Shown piece after piece: positions 15,974-23,946 of a stretch of DNA of 64,000 nucleotides (positions are counted from its first letter, which is position 1; the number at the start of each line of letters is the position of its first letter). Under the pieces are notes generated by a model, which saw nothing but the letters and a program-made list of their open reading frames with translations, was not told where the DNA came from and did no database searches. The position numbers and the translations under genes were made by a program. This DNA comes from VAXT01 sp038040395 (GTDB lineage Bacteria > Actinomycetota > Thermoleophilia > Gaiellales > Gaiellaceae): the NCBI GenBank assembly GCA_038040395.1, contig JBBPIJ010000012.1, positions 1 to 64,000 on the forward strand, given 5' to 3'.

Positions 15974-18900
15974 ATGGCGACCTGCTCTCGCTGCGGCGAG
16001 GACAACTCCAAGCGAGCCCGCTTCTGCTCCGCGTGCGGCGCTCCGCTCGGCCGCGAGAAGATCGCTGCACGGGAGATGCGCAAGACGGTCACGGTGGTCT
16101 TCTCAGACGTGATCGGCTCGACAAGCCTCGGCGACGCGCGCGACCCCGAGTCGATGCGGCGAGTGATGTCGCGGTACTTCGATGAGGCCCGCGCCGTACA
16201 TGAGCGACACGGCGGCACGGTCGAGAAGTTCATCGGCGACGCTGTGATGGCGGTCTTCGGAATTCCTACGCTCCACGAGGACGACGCCCTGCGCGCCGTC
16301 CGCGCTGCGGCGGAGATGCGCACGCGCCTCGATGCTCTGAACGAGGAGCTCGAGCGGGACTGGGGAGTTCGACTCCAGGTCCGGACGGGTGTGAACACCG
16401 GCGAGGTTGTGGCCGGGGACGCCTCCGGCGGCCAGGCGTTCGCCACGGGCGACGCCGTGAACGTCGCCAAGCGTTTCGAGGAAGCCGCGCCAGCGGGTGA
16501 GATCCTCCTCGGAGAGAGCACGTTTCGGTTGGTCCGGGATGCAGTCGCGGTCGAAGCCGTCGAACCTCTCGAGCTGAAAGGGAAAGCTGGTCAGATCGCG
16601 GCCTACCGCCTACTGGACGTCGCGCTGGAAGGGCGAGGTGGTACGCGGCGGCTCGATGCGCCGATGGTCGGACGCGAGCACGAGCGAACGCTTCTCGAGC
16701 AGGCCTATGCGCGCGCCGTCCGCGAGCGTTCGTGCCATCTCTTCACGTTGCTCGGCCCGGCCGGCGTGGGCAAATCCAGGCTCGCCGCCGAGGTCATCGA
16801 CTCTCTCCGGCGGGATGCGACCGTACTCGTCGGGCGCTGCCTCCCGTACGGCGAGGGCATCACGTTCTGGCCGCTCGTCGAGGTCGTGCATCAGGCTGCC
16901 GGCCTTCGCGAGGACGACGCTCCCGACGAGGCCCGCGCGAAGGTCGAGTCGCTGCTCGCCGGTTCTCCAGAAGCGCCCACGATCGCGGACCGCGTTGCCC
17001 ACGCCGTTGGGCTACCCGCGGCTCCCGCCTCCCCCGACGAGACGTTCTGGGGCATCCGGAAGCTATTCGAGGCGCTGGCCCAGCCGCGGCCGCTTGTCGT
17101 CGTCTTCGACGACGTGCACTGGGCTGAGTCAACGTTCCTCGACCTCATCGAGCATGTCGGCGACTGGGCGCGAGACGCGCCGATTCTGCTGCTGTGTCTC
17201 GCGCGGGCAGAGCTGCTCGACCAGCGACCAGCTTGGGGCGGGGGAAAGCTCAACGCGACCTCGATCCTCCTCGAGCCGCTCACGGGCGAGGAATGCAGCG
17301 TGCTGATCGGGAACCTGCTGGGACAAGCGGACCTGCCAGAGTCGGTCTGCGGGCGGATCTCGGACGCGGCCGAGGGCAACCCCCTCTTCGTCGAGGAGAT
17401 GCTGGCGATGCTGATCGATGACGGGCTCCTCCGCCGCCAAAACGGGCACTGGGCCGCGGCGGACGATCTCGCGGAAGTCGCCGTGCCGCCGACCATCCAG
17501 GCGCTTCTCGCCGCACGCCTCGATCGGCTCGAGGACGCGGAGCGCGAGGTGATCGGGCGCGCCTCGGTCGAAGGGAAAGTCTTCCATCGTGGTGCCGTTC
17601 TCGAGCTCGCCCCAGAAGTTCTGCGTCCGGAAGTCCCCACGCGCCTTCTCACGCTCCAGCGGAAGGAGCTGATTCGGCCGAGCCGCTCGGACTTCGCAGG
17701 CGAGGACGCCTTTCGCTTCCGCCACCTCCTCATTCGCGACGCGGCCTACGAAGCGATCCCGAAGCAGTTACGGGCCGAGCTGCACGAGCGCTTCGCAGGC
17801 TGGCTAGAAGCGACGGCAGGCGAGCGCGCCCGCGAGTACGAGGAGATCATCGGGTACCACCTCGAACAGGCGTACTACTACGGCCGGGAGCTCGGCCCGC
17901 CGGACGAGCGGGCACGGGCACTTGCGCACCGTTCGGCAGAGCGGCTCGGCGCTGCCGGCAAGCGGGCGCTCGCCCGCGAAGACGTGGGAGCGGCGCGCTC
18001 GCTGCTCTCGCGGGCGCATTCGCTTGTCGACCCCGAGGAAAGGCTGTGGCTCGAGCTCGCGCCGGAGCTGGCCGAGGCGTTGGCCGAGCGCGGCGAGCAC
18101 GCCGAGGCCGAGGCTCTCCTGGCCGAGGCGGTCGAGCGCGCTCGCGCGCGGGGGAAGCGAGGCCTCGAGGCGCACGCGCAGGTTCAACGGGCCTATATGC
18201 GCATTTTCAGCCGACCGGAAGGAGCGGGCGACGAGGCGCTGCGAGTAGCGAAGCAGGCGATGCCGATCTTCGAGGAGCTGGACGACGCGATCGGAATTGC
18301 CAAGGCGGCACGCCTCGCGAACATGGTCCTGTTTCAGCGTGGCCACCTCGCCGAGACCGCGAAGGCGCTGGAGCTAGCACTCGCTCGTCTGGGGCAGTCC
18401 CGCGACATTTCAATACAGGCAGCGACGTGGCATCGCCTGATGAGTGCTTACTTCTGGGGCGCGACGCCTTTCGATGAGTTTGAGCGTCGCTCGCGCAAGT
18501 ACCAGGACTGGGCGGCTGTGAATCGCGTTCAAGGAAGAATGCTTAGTGGTGGAACGCATTTCGCCGTCGCGCGGGCGATGCGGGGACACTTCGACGAAGC
18601 CCGCCGGCTCATAGACAAGGGAACTCGCACACTCGAGGGGCGAGAACCTCCGATCGAGGTCCTCATGGGGAAGGCGCAGCACGGTGGATGGATCGAGAAC
18701 CTGGCCGGGGACCCCTCCGCCGCCGAGCGAGTCCAGCGCGAGGGGTATAAGGCCCTGGAGGCGGTCGGGGAGAGCGGCTATCGCTCGACCTTGGCGGGCG
18801 AGCTTGCCCAGTCGATCTACGCCCAGGGACGTTACGACGAGGCTGATCGCTTCGCTGAGATCAGCAAGGACGCCGCCGCGAGCGACGACGTGACGTCGCA

Positions 18901-19183
18901 GTCGCTGTGGCGGGGCGTAAGGGCCAAGGTGCTTGCGCGGCGCGGTGAGTTGACGGAGGCGGAACGGCTCGCCCGCGAGGGGTTGGCGATGGTCGAGAAG
19001 ACTGAGTTCGTCATGCACCACTCCTGGGCTCTGCTGGATCTGGCGGAAGTCCTGCGTCTGGCGGGGACAACCAGCGAGGCGGCGGGACTGGCAGAAAAGG
19101 CGCTCTCGCTCTACGAGAGGAAAGGCTGCGTAGTCATGGCCGAGAAGACCCGGGCGCTGCTCGCCGACCTCGCTGCCGCGTAG
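15974..19183 (+). CDS. Zinc-ribbon class III cyclase, AAA ATPase and TPR regulator
   Basis: A 1069-residue intact signalling protein. In order it has a zinc ribbon (Cys4, Cys7, Cys18, Cys21); a class III nucleotide cyclase domain with metal aspartates Asp45 (VVFSDVIGST) and Asp89 (KFIGDAVMAVF); an AAA/STAND-type ATPase with Walker A GPAGVGKSR near residue 260 and Walker B LVVVFDDVHW; and a long C-terminal TPR-like region ending about residue 1065. Such proteins couple cAMP production to an ATP-driven switch that senses partners through the TPRs. No obvious target gene is adjacent. Broken relatives occur at 664-2124, 5891-6096 and 15028-15711, so this type is a recurrent cargo of the cassette region. 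Confidence 0.9.
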   Translation: MATCSRCGEDNSKRARFCSACGAPLGREKIAAREMRKTVTVVFSDVIGSTSLGDARDPESMRRVMSRYFDEARAVHERHGGTVEKFIGDAVMAVFGIPTLHEDDALRAVRAAAEMRTRLDALNEELERDWGVRLQVRTGVNTGEVVAGDASGGQAFATGDAVNVAKRFEEAAPAGEILLGESTFRLVRDAVAVEAVEPLELKGKAGQIAAYRLLDVALEGRGGTRRLDAPMVGREHERTLLEQAYARAVRERSCHLFTLLGPAGVGKSRLAAEVIDSLRRDATVLVGRCLPYGEGITFWPLVEVVHQAAGLREDDAPDEARAKVESLLAGSPEAPTIADRVAHAVGLPAAPASPDETFWGIRKLFEALAQPRPLVVVFDDVHWAESTFLDLIEHVGDWARDAPILLLCLARAELLDQRPAWGGGKLNATSILLEPLTGEECSVLIGNLLGQADLPESVCGRISDAAEGNPLFVEEMLAMLIDDGLLRRQNGHWAAADDLAEVAVPPTIQALLAARLDRLEDAEREVIGRASVEGKVFHRGAVLELAPEVLRPEVPTRLLTLQRKELIRPSRSDFAGEDAFRFRHLLIRDAAYEAIPKQLRAELHERFAGWLEATAGERAREYEEIIGYHLEQAYYYGRELGPPDERARALAHRSAERLGAAGKRALAREDVGAARSLLSRAHSLVDPEERLWLELAPELAEALAERGEHAEAEALLAEAVERARARGKRGLEAHAQVQRAYMRIFSRPEGAGDEALRVAKQAMPIFEELDDAIGIAKAARLANMVLFQRGHLAETAKALELALARLGQSRDISIQAATWHRLMSAYFWGATPFDEFERRSRKYQDWAAVNRVQGRMLSGGTHFAVARAMRGHFDEARRLIDKGTRTLEGREPPIEVLMGKAQHGGWIENLAGDPSAAERVQREGYKALEAVGESGYRSTLAGELAQSIYAQGRYDEADRFAEISKDAAASDDVTSQSLWRGVRAKVLARRGELTEAERLAREGLAMVEKTEFVMHHSWALLDLAEVLRLAGTTSEAAGLAEKALSLYERKGCVVMAEKTRALLADLAAA

Positions 19184-19237
19184 CAGCACGGAAACGGGCT
19201 TATGAGGGGCATTCCCGCCCATCACCGACGGGCGGCG

Positions 19238-19361
19238 CTGGCGCGATCAGTGGCGCGCAGGCCCTCGACGTGGGATTGAACTGCCCGGTTTGCAGCGGCT
19301 TTCTCGGAAACGTACGCGGCTTCCTAAACCGCGTGCGCATGTTCGATTCATGCCGGGGGCA
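19238..19361 (+). repeat. tRNA-derived attachment-site repeat, copy 5 (diverged)
   Basis: The tRNA 3'-half core (19321-19361, from TTCCTAA to the final A) is identical to copies 1-3, and a CTGGCGC-type motif is present at 19238. The sequence between them differs and the spacing is longer. Directly before the core, GCGGC could pair with four of five bases of the anticodon stem, so this copy keeps more tRNA-like structure. It is the copy nearest the integrase gene. Confidence 0.75.
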
Positions 19362-19458
19362 CTCCGCATCACAAACGCGATCCTTGCGACACGCAGCTAT
19401 CTGCCGCTCGGTCTCGTGGACATCGAAGAAACCGACGATGGGATCGGGAGGCTGAGCC

Positions 19459-20616
19459 TTACACGCCGAAGACGCCCTCGAGGCGCGCCGCCTGTGCCTT
19501 TCGCTCTGCGCGCTCCCAATGGCCATAGATATCCGTCGTCACCTTGAGTGAGGAGTGGCCCAGGTGTCGGGATAGCCACGTGACCTGCGCCCCACTTTCG
19601 AGGGCCCGCTTGGCGTACGTGTGGCGGAGCGAGTGGAAGACTCTCGGCTCGCCTGTCGGCCCGAGTCGCGCGATGCCCGCCCTCGCCATTGCGGGGTACA
19701 GGTAGCGACGCAGCAGGTTCGATCCGGAGAGGTGGCCGCTTGCGCTCTCGCCGGGGAAGACGACCACCTCGTTAGCGGTGGGCCGTCCGCACTCGCCCCA
19801 CCAGGATCCAAGTAGTTCGACCAGGTCGGTGGTCAGGTCGACATCGCGTCGCTCGTGGTTCTTCGGGGTCGAGATCGCGCCATCGGTATACGAGCGCCTT
19901 GCGCGGATGACCGCGTTCTGGAGGTCGATGTCTCCCCAGCGCAGAGCCAGTATTTCTCCCTGTCGCATCCCCGTCTTGAGCGCGAGGAGAAACAGGGTCT
20001 TGATGAGTCCCTCCGGCACCTCCGCGAAAAGACGCGGGAGCTCGTCGTTCTCAAAGTACGCGGCTTCCTTCCGCTCGGGCCGGGGTCTTTCTGCTCGAGG
20101 TAGATCGCGCACCGGATTCCGGGCCGCATACCCGTGACGAGCTGCGCTTTGCAGGCACGCCCCGAGGACGCGTAGGTGCTTTGCGCGCGTAGAGGCAGAC
20201 ATTCCACGATCGCGCAGCAAGCTGTTGAACCTGGCCACATCCTCTGCTCGGAGCCGGCGAACGGGTTTTCGTCGGAAAGCGCTCTTGGCGTAGCTCATGG
20301 TCGGGGCGTAAGACTTAATTGTCGTCCTCTTGAGCTCGAGCGAAGCGAGCCAGCGATCCGCCCACTCTGCGAACGGCATGTTGGGCTGCGGCTGGTATTC
20401 GCCGTCGTCGACGGTGACAGCGATCTTCCGAAGTGCGCGCTCCGCTTGGCGACGATTGCGTCCGACACGGATCTTGTCGGCCCGTCCGTCCTCGCGGACG
20501 ACTACGTAGTACAGGGGTCCGTGGGGGCAAGTGCACCCGTTCGTCGCCTCTCGAAACGAGGTCCAAGCACGCTCGGCACCACAACTTCTCGAGTGTTTTG
20601 CTTGCAAGCTCGCCAT
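19459..20616 (-). CDS. Tyrosine recombinase (phage-type integrase)
   Basis: A 385-residue integrase. The N-terminal part has a cysteine/histidine cluster (CGAERAW, CTCPHG) and an arm-binding-like region. A SAM-like core-binding domain follows (FAEWADRWLASLELKRTTIKSY), then the catalytic domain with Arg in LKTGMRQGEILALRWGDID, His-x-x-Arg in FHSLRHTYAKRA, His in SRHLGHSSLKVT and the nucleophile Tyr in TTDIYGH. All catalytic residues are visible, so it looks active. Its stop lies 98 bp from attachment-site copy 5. No excisionase or conjugation genes are seen. It is the obvious candidate for recombining the tRNA-derived repeats at 2199-19361, in cis or in trans. Confidence 0.92.
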   Translation of the reverse strand: MASLQAKHSRSCGAERAWTSFREATNGCTCPHGPLYYVVVREDGRADKIRVGRNRRQAERALRKIAVTVDDGEYQPQPNMPFAEWADRWLASLELKRTTIKSYAPTMSYAKSAFRRKPVRRLRAEDVARFNSLLRDRGMSASTRAKHLRVLGACLQSAARHGYAARNPVRDLPRAERPRPERKEAAYFENDELPRLFAEVPEGLIKTLFLLALKTGMRQGEILALRWGDIDLQNAVIRARRSYTDGAISTPKNHERRDVDLTTDLVELLGSWWGECGRPTANEVVVFPGESASGHLSGSNLLRRYLYPAMARAGIARLGPTGEPRVFHSLRHTYAKRALESGAQVTWLSRHLGHSSLKVTTDIYGHWERAERKAQAARLEGVFGV

Positions 20617-20724
20617 TTGCCCTCCGCTATTTGCGGTACTCCACTCGTACTCTCATCCGCCATGGCGACCCTACTGGGGCATGGGGGTTCAATCAAGAAG
20701 GCAACATTTGCAGGCGATTCACAG

Positions 20725-20797
20725 TGGGCCGGGCAGGGATCGAACCTGCGACCTTGGGATTAAAAGTCCCCTGCTCTACCGACTGAGCTACCGGCCC
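20725..20797 (-). tRNA. tRNA-Lys(UUU)
   Basis: Cloverleaf read on the minus strand: acceptor GGGCCGG with CCGGCCC, anticodon loop CTTTTAA (anticodon TTT), T-arm GCAGG, TTCGATC, CCTGC, discriminator A. Length 73 nt; the terminal CCA is not encoded. It lies 45 bp from the divergent tRNA-Glu. Confidence 0.95.
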
Positions 20798-20842
20798 CGA
20801 ATTCGAGTGTATCGCCGGTTCCCCCGGCTAGACTCAACGCGG

Positions 20843-20915
20843 GCCCCCATCGACTAGCGGTCCAGGTCACGGCCCTTTCAAGGCCGTAGCGCGGGTTCGA
20901 ATCCCGCTGGGGGCA
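20843..20915 (+). tRNA. tRNA-Glu(UUC)
   Basis: Cloverleaf: acceptor GCCCCCA with TGGGGGC, anticodon loop CTTTCAA (anticodon TTC), T-arm GCGGG, TTCGAAT, CCCGC, discriminator A. Length 73 nt. CC but not the full CCA follows. Confidence 0.95.
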
Positions 20916-20927
20916 CCTCGTCGTGGG

Positions 20928-21317
20928 CTACGAGACTGCGGGCGCGGCGGCGGTGCCGGGAGCGGCGTCGGCCGCCTCGACGTCCTTGTGGAACCGCCGG
21001 TGGACGTAGTACCGCGTTCCGCCGAGCTCGATCTTTCCCCAGATGCCGGAGACAGGACCGAACCTGGTATCGCGGGGGAAGGTCCCCAGCAGCTCCTTCG
21101 GCTTGGTGGGCGCCAGCGAGCTCGCCTTGAAGAGCAGGATGCGTTTATCCGTCACCGCGACGACCACGTACTTCGCGAGCCACATCAGGAGCAGGTAGCC
21201 CGTGAGGATGACCGACCAGGGGTTGATGCCGCCCTGCGCCGGAAACGCGGCCTGAAGCGTCTCACCCGGCTCGAGGTGCGGCTCGACGTTCTTCGAGATC
21301 TTGTCCCGGATTGCCAT
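20928..21317 (-). CDS. Small membrane-associated PH-like protein
   Basis: A 129-residue protein starting MAIRDKISKNVEPHLEPGETLQAAF at ATG 21317. It has one or two hydrophobic spans (SVILTGYLLLMWLAKYVVVAV), then TDKRILLFKASSLAPTKPKELLGTFPRDTRF, which resembles bacterial PH-domain proteins that begin with a GE-x-L segment and a TDKRIL strand. The function is not known. Frames extending upstream belong to the LanC-like gene region and are not part of it. The gene lies between tRNA-Glu and a tRNA-Val-like fragment. Confidence 0.6.
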   Translation of the reverse strand: MAIRDKISKNVEPHLEPGETLQAAFPAQGGINPWSVILTGYLLLMWLAKYVVVAVTDKRILLFKASSLAPTKPKELLGTFPRDTRFGPVSGIWGKIELGGTRYYVHRRFHKDVEAADAAPGTAAAPAVS

Positions 21318-21357
21318 TGCGCGGACCTTAACCCCTCGAGCAGCTCGAGTCGCAACA

Positions 21358-21394
21358 TGGGCGGTGCCGGGCTCGAACCAGCGACCCCCTGCTT
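21358..21394 (-). pseudogene. tRNA-Val-like 3' fragment
   Basis: Thirty-seven bases match the 3' half of the tRNA-Val at 22679-22751, from the discriminator through acceptor, T-arm and variable region into the anticodon stem, with four mismatches. The T-arm mismatches still allow pairing. Similarity ends at the anticodon loop. It lies 2 bp beyond the LanC-like gene stop, in the same orientation as the intact tRNA-Val, so the two form direct repeats flanking that gene. Confidence 0.6.
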
Positions 21395-21396
21395 GC

Positions 21397-22608
21397 TCAG
21401 AGCAAACGGTCGGCGATCGGCAGCCGCGCGTCGCCGGCGACGCACGAAGCGAGGCACACCGCGACGCCTTCGTCGCCGGTGAAGAGCGAATGACGGCCGT
21501 GGCCCAGGCGCTCAGCGCGCGCCTCGACCTGCTCCGCCGCGTGCTGGGCGAACGCCCGCGCCCGCGCCAGCCACCGCTCGTCGCCGGTGCGGCGCCAGAG
21601 CGCCAGGAGCGCATACGCGTTGCCCGCGGTGCCGTGGCACAGCCCCGAGTCGTCTCGTATAGGCCCGGCGTCCCACACCAGTTGCCCGGCAGCCACCATC
21701 AGCGCACTCCAGGCCACGTCGTCGCGCGCCACGTCGGCGAGACCTGTTAGGACGCCGGGGGCGCCGTGGCACCACTGCACGCGGATCCGGCCGTTTTGCT
21801 CGAGCGGGCCCTCGGCCCCCGGAGGCCAGTTCGCGCGCCCATTCTCGACCACTGCGAGCCGCATCAGGCTCTCGACGGCCCGTTGCTCGACCTCCACACG
21901 CCGTTTTGGTGCGAGGAGCGCCTCGCCGCGCAGAAGCGTGTGGACATTGCCGACCAGGCCATGCGCCGGGCCGACGTACCGGGCGTCGTGCCCTGCCAAC
22001 CGCTGTGTCCAGAGCCACGCTCCGAGCGACTCGTCGTGGCGCCAGGTCTCCAGCAGGCGCTCGGCACCGGCCGACCACAGCTCCGCCCAGCGCGACTCGC
22101 CGGTGTGGTCGTGGAGCTGGGCTGCGAGCACCATGTGCCCGGGATGCCCGTACATCGGCTCCATCGCGGGCGAGTCGAGCGATGCGGCGACCATCTCGGC
22201 GAGTCGGTCGCGGCGGGCGGCGTCCGGCGACAGCCGCTCCGCAACCGCAAGTGCGCCCGGCGCGCCGAGCCAGACACTGTTCGCGCCGTCGTCGGGATCA
22301 TCCGACTCGGCCAGCAACCCGGCCTCGAGGCGGTCGACCAGGTCACGGTCGCCCGGACGCGGCGCAACGAGCCCGTCTGCCGCCAGCTCGGCGAGGGCCC
22401 AGGCAATCCCGGCGGCGCCCAAGTAAAGGCCGCCGGCCGGACGCGTGTCACCGCCCTCGACATCCGCAGGGTCGAGCGGCCAGCGTCCGTGGGCGCGGTC
22501 GAGCTCGCGGTCGGTGCGCTCGGCGATGCGGGCAATCGTGGCTCGTGCCGTCGCCTCGCTCCAGGGTCGATCGTCCAACGCCTCGTGGCGGGCAGGCGTG
22601 AACAGCAC
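21397..22608 (-). CDS. LanC-like (lanthionine synthetase C-like) protein
   Basis: A 403-residue alpha/alpha-barrel protein of the LanC/LANCL type. It shows the repeated glycine turns (GGLYLGAAGIAWALAEL, GPAHGLVGN) and the two zinc-ligand motifs WCHGAPG and LCHGTAGN. LanC enzymes use zinc to add cysteine thiols to dehydrated residues; stand-alone LanC-like proteins are often of unknown role. No precursor peptide or dehydratase (LanB/LanM) gene is adjacent. I start at GTG 22608, six bases after a perfect TATAAT. The upstream extension of the frame runs through tRNA-Val antisense and is not coding. The gene sits between tRNA-Val and a tRNA-Val-like fragment, suggesting it arrived by tRNA-targeted integration. 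Confidence 0.8.
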   Translation of the reverse strand: MLFTPARHEALDDRPWSEATARATIARIAERTDRELDRAHGRWPLDPADVEGGDTRPAGGLYLGAAGIAWALAELAADGLVAPRPGDRDLVDRLEAGLLAESDDPDDGANSVWLGAPGALAVAERLSPDAARRDRLAEMVAASLDSPAMEPMYGHPGHMVLAAQLHDHTGESRWAELWSAGAERLLETWRHDESLGAWLWTQRLAGHDARYVGPAHGLVGNVHTLLRGEALLAPKRRVEVEQRAVESLMRLAVVENGRANWPPGAEGPLEQNGRIRVQWCHGAPGVLTGLADVARDDVAWSALMVAAGQLVWDAGPIRDDSGLCHGTAGNAYALLALWRRTGDERWLARARAFAQHAAEQVEARAERLGHGRHSLFTGDEGVAVCLASCVAGDARLPIADRLL

Positions 22609-22614
22609 CGGGCG

Positions 22615-22620
22615 ATTATA
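22615..22620 (-). promoter_or_regulatory. TATAAT -10 box, leaderless start of the LanC-like gene
   Basis: A perfect TATAAT on the minus strand lies six bases before GTG 22608. The spacing implies that transcription starts at the start codon. No convincing -35 element is visible. Confidence 0.6.
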
Positions 22621-22678
22621 CGTGGGCTCGTTGGCCGCGGGCGTAGACGGAAACCTCGCGTTAGCAGACGTTTCTCGA

Positions 22679-22751
22679 TGGGCGGTGCAAGGCTCGAACT
22701 TGCGACCCCCTGCTTGTAAGGCAGGTGCTCTCCCAACTGAGCTAACCGCCC
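22679..22751 (-). tRNA. tRNA-Val(UAC)
   Basis: Cloverleaf on the minus strand: acceptor GGGCGGT with ACCGCCC, anticodon stem CCTGC/GCAGG with loop CTTACAA (anticodon TAC), T-arm GCAAG, TTCGAGC, CTTGC, discriminator A. Length 73 nt, CCA not encoded. Confidence 0.95.
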
Positions 22752-22841
22752 GAATCGTGCTCTCACACCAGAGTACCCCGAACTGTCCGCACGCTCGGCT
22801 CATGACTTTAGGCGGGGGGATTCACGTCCGATAGGTAGGGC

Positions 22842-23099
22842 ATGTCGGAGCATGCTCATGTCGACCCTGCGCTCGCACCCATCACACCCGGCGACTCATC
22901 GAAGCCGGCCCTGACGCCGCGCGAATCGGAGGTGCTGGCCCAGGTCGCCGATGGCCTCTCACACGACGAGATCGGCCGGCGGCTTTCGATCAGCCCCGAG
23001 ACCGTTCGGACCCACGTCCGCAAGGCATGCGACCGCCTCAACGCACGGACGCGCACCCATGCGGTCGCTACCGCGCTCCGCCTCGGCCTCTTCCGCTAG
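22842..23099 (+). CDS. Stand-alone LuxR-type HTH protein
   Basis: An 85-residue protein that is almost only a LuxR/GerE helix-turn-helix: LTPRESEVLAQVADGLSHDEIGRRLSISPETVRTHV, then a C-terminal helix ending LRLGLFR. It lacks a receiver or ligand domain, so its activity must be controlled by expression or by partners. It is divergent from tRNA-Val and 22 bp upstream of the 25-bp repeat array. No target is evident. Confidence 0.8.
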   Translation: MSEHAHVDPALAPITPGDSSKPALTPRESEVLAQVADGLSHDEIGRRLSISPETVRTHVRKACDRLNARTRTHAVATALRLGLFR

Positions 23100-23120
23100 C
23101 CACGAGCAAGCGACCTCTTA

Positions 23121-23186
23121 ACAGGGTCTGACCCCGCAAATCGTTACAGGGTCTGACCCCGTGAATCTTTACAGGGTCTGACCCCG
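23121..23186. repeat. Three 16-bp palindromic repeats at exact 25-bp period
   Basis: ACAGGGTCTGACCCCG occurs at 23121-23136, 23146-23161 and 23171-23186. Each copy contains GGGTC-T-GACCC, a 5-bp inverted repeat. Spacers are 9 bp and T-rich. The array ends 15 bp before the SDR start, so it overlaps that gene's promoter. It could bind a dimeric regulator, or it could be a dispersed genomic repeat. Confidence 0.75.
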
Positions 23187-23201
23187 TTAAGCTCTTGCGC
23201 G

Positions 23202-23945
23202 TTGGGCCCGCTCGAACGGAAGACGGCTGTCGTCACGGGCGCCTCGAGCGGGATCGGGGCGGCGACTGCGCGCGCCCTGGCCGGTGCGGGCGCCAGGGTT
23301 GCGGTGGGCGCTCGCCGCGTCGAGCAGCTGGACCAAGAGTTGATCGGTCTCGAGCTCGACGTCACCGACACGGCGAGCTGCGAGCGCTTCGTCGAGCAGG
23401 CGCGGGCCGAGCTCGGAGGCATCGACATCCTCGTCAACAATGCGGGCCTCGGGCTCGGGCGCGACCCGTTCTCGGAGTCGAGCGACGAGGACGAGAAAAC
23501 GGTGATCGAGACGAACGTCCTCGGGCTGATGCGGATCACGCGTCTCTGCCTCTCTCACATCCGCGACGGTGGGCACATCGTCAACATCGGGTCGATTGCC
23601 GGGCGCCAGGCGTACGAGAACGCGGCTGTCTACGTCGCGTCGAAGTTCGCCGTGCGGGGGTTCACCTATGCGCTCCGCGAGGATCTGCTCGGCCGCCCGG
23701 TTCGCCTGACGACTGTCGACCCGGGTCTCGTCGAGTCCGGTTTCTCGACTGTGCGGTTCCGCGGCGACGCCGAGAAGGCGAAGAAGGTGTACGAACGGGT
23801 CGAACCGCTAACCCCCGACGACATCGCCGAGTGCGTTCTGTTCGCCGTCACGAGACCGCTCCACGTCAACGTCGACGAGCTCGTGGTCAAGGCATTGGCT
23901 CAGTCGAGTCCGACACGGATTCTGCGATCAAACATGGACGCGTAG
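23202..23945 (+). CDS. Short-chain dehydrogenase/reductase
   Basis: A 247-residue classical SDR that oxidises or reduces an alcohol/carbonyl with NAD(P). It has the nucleotide-binding TGASSGIG near residue 13, NNAG, the catalytic Ser in NIGSIAG and YVASK with Tyr and Lys. It looks closest to YdfG/3-hydroxy acid-type SDRs (SxxYxxxK, DPGLVESGF). The start is TTG 23202; no ribosome site is visible, and TAAGCT at 23188-23193 may be a -10 box. The next gene begins 1 bp after its stop, so the two are probably cotranscribed. Confidence 0.85.
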   Translation: MGPLERKTAVVTGASSGIGAATARALAGAGARVAVGARRVEQLDQELIGLELDVTDTASCERFVEQARAELGGIDILVNNAGLGLGRDPFSESSDEDEKTVIETNVLGLMRITRLCLSHIRDGGHIVNIGSIAGRQAYENAAVYVASKFAVRGFTYALREDLLGRPVRLTTVDPGLVESGFSTVRFRGDAEKAKKVYERVEPLTPDDIAECVLFAVTRPLHVNVDELVVKALAQSSPTRILRSNMDA

Positions 23946-23946
23946 C

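Noticed and set aside
2262..19361. tRNA cores as functional tRNA genes
   Set aside because: Only the 3' half is present; no 5' acceptor strand or D-arm can be found before any copy.
22609..22803. N-terminal extension of the LanC-like protein to 22803
   Set aside because: This stretch is antisense to tRNA-Val, and the TATAAT box sits inside it.
23121..23186. Possible CRISPR array (three regular repeats)
   Set aside because: Repeats are only 16 bp with 9-bp spacers, and there are no cas genes nearby.
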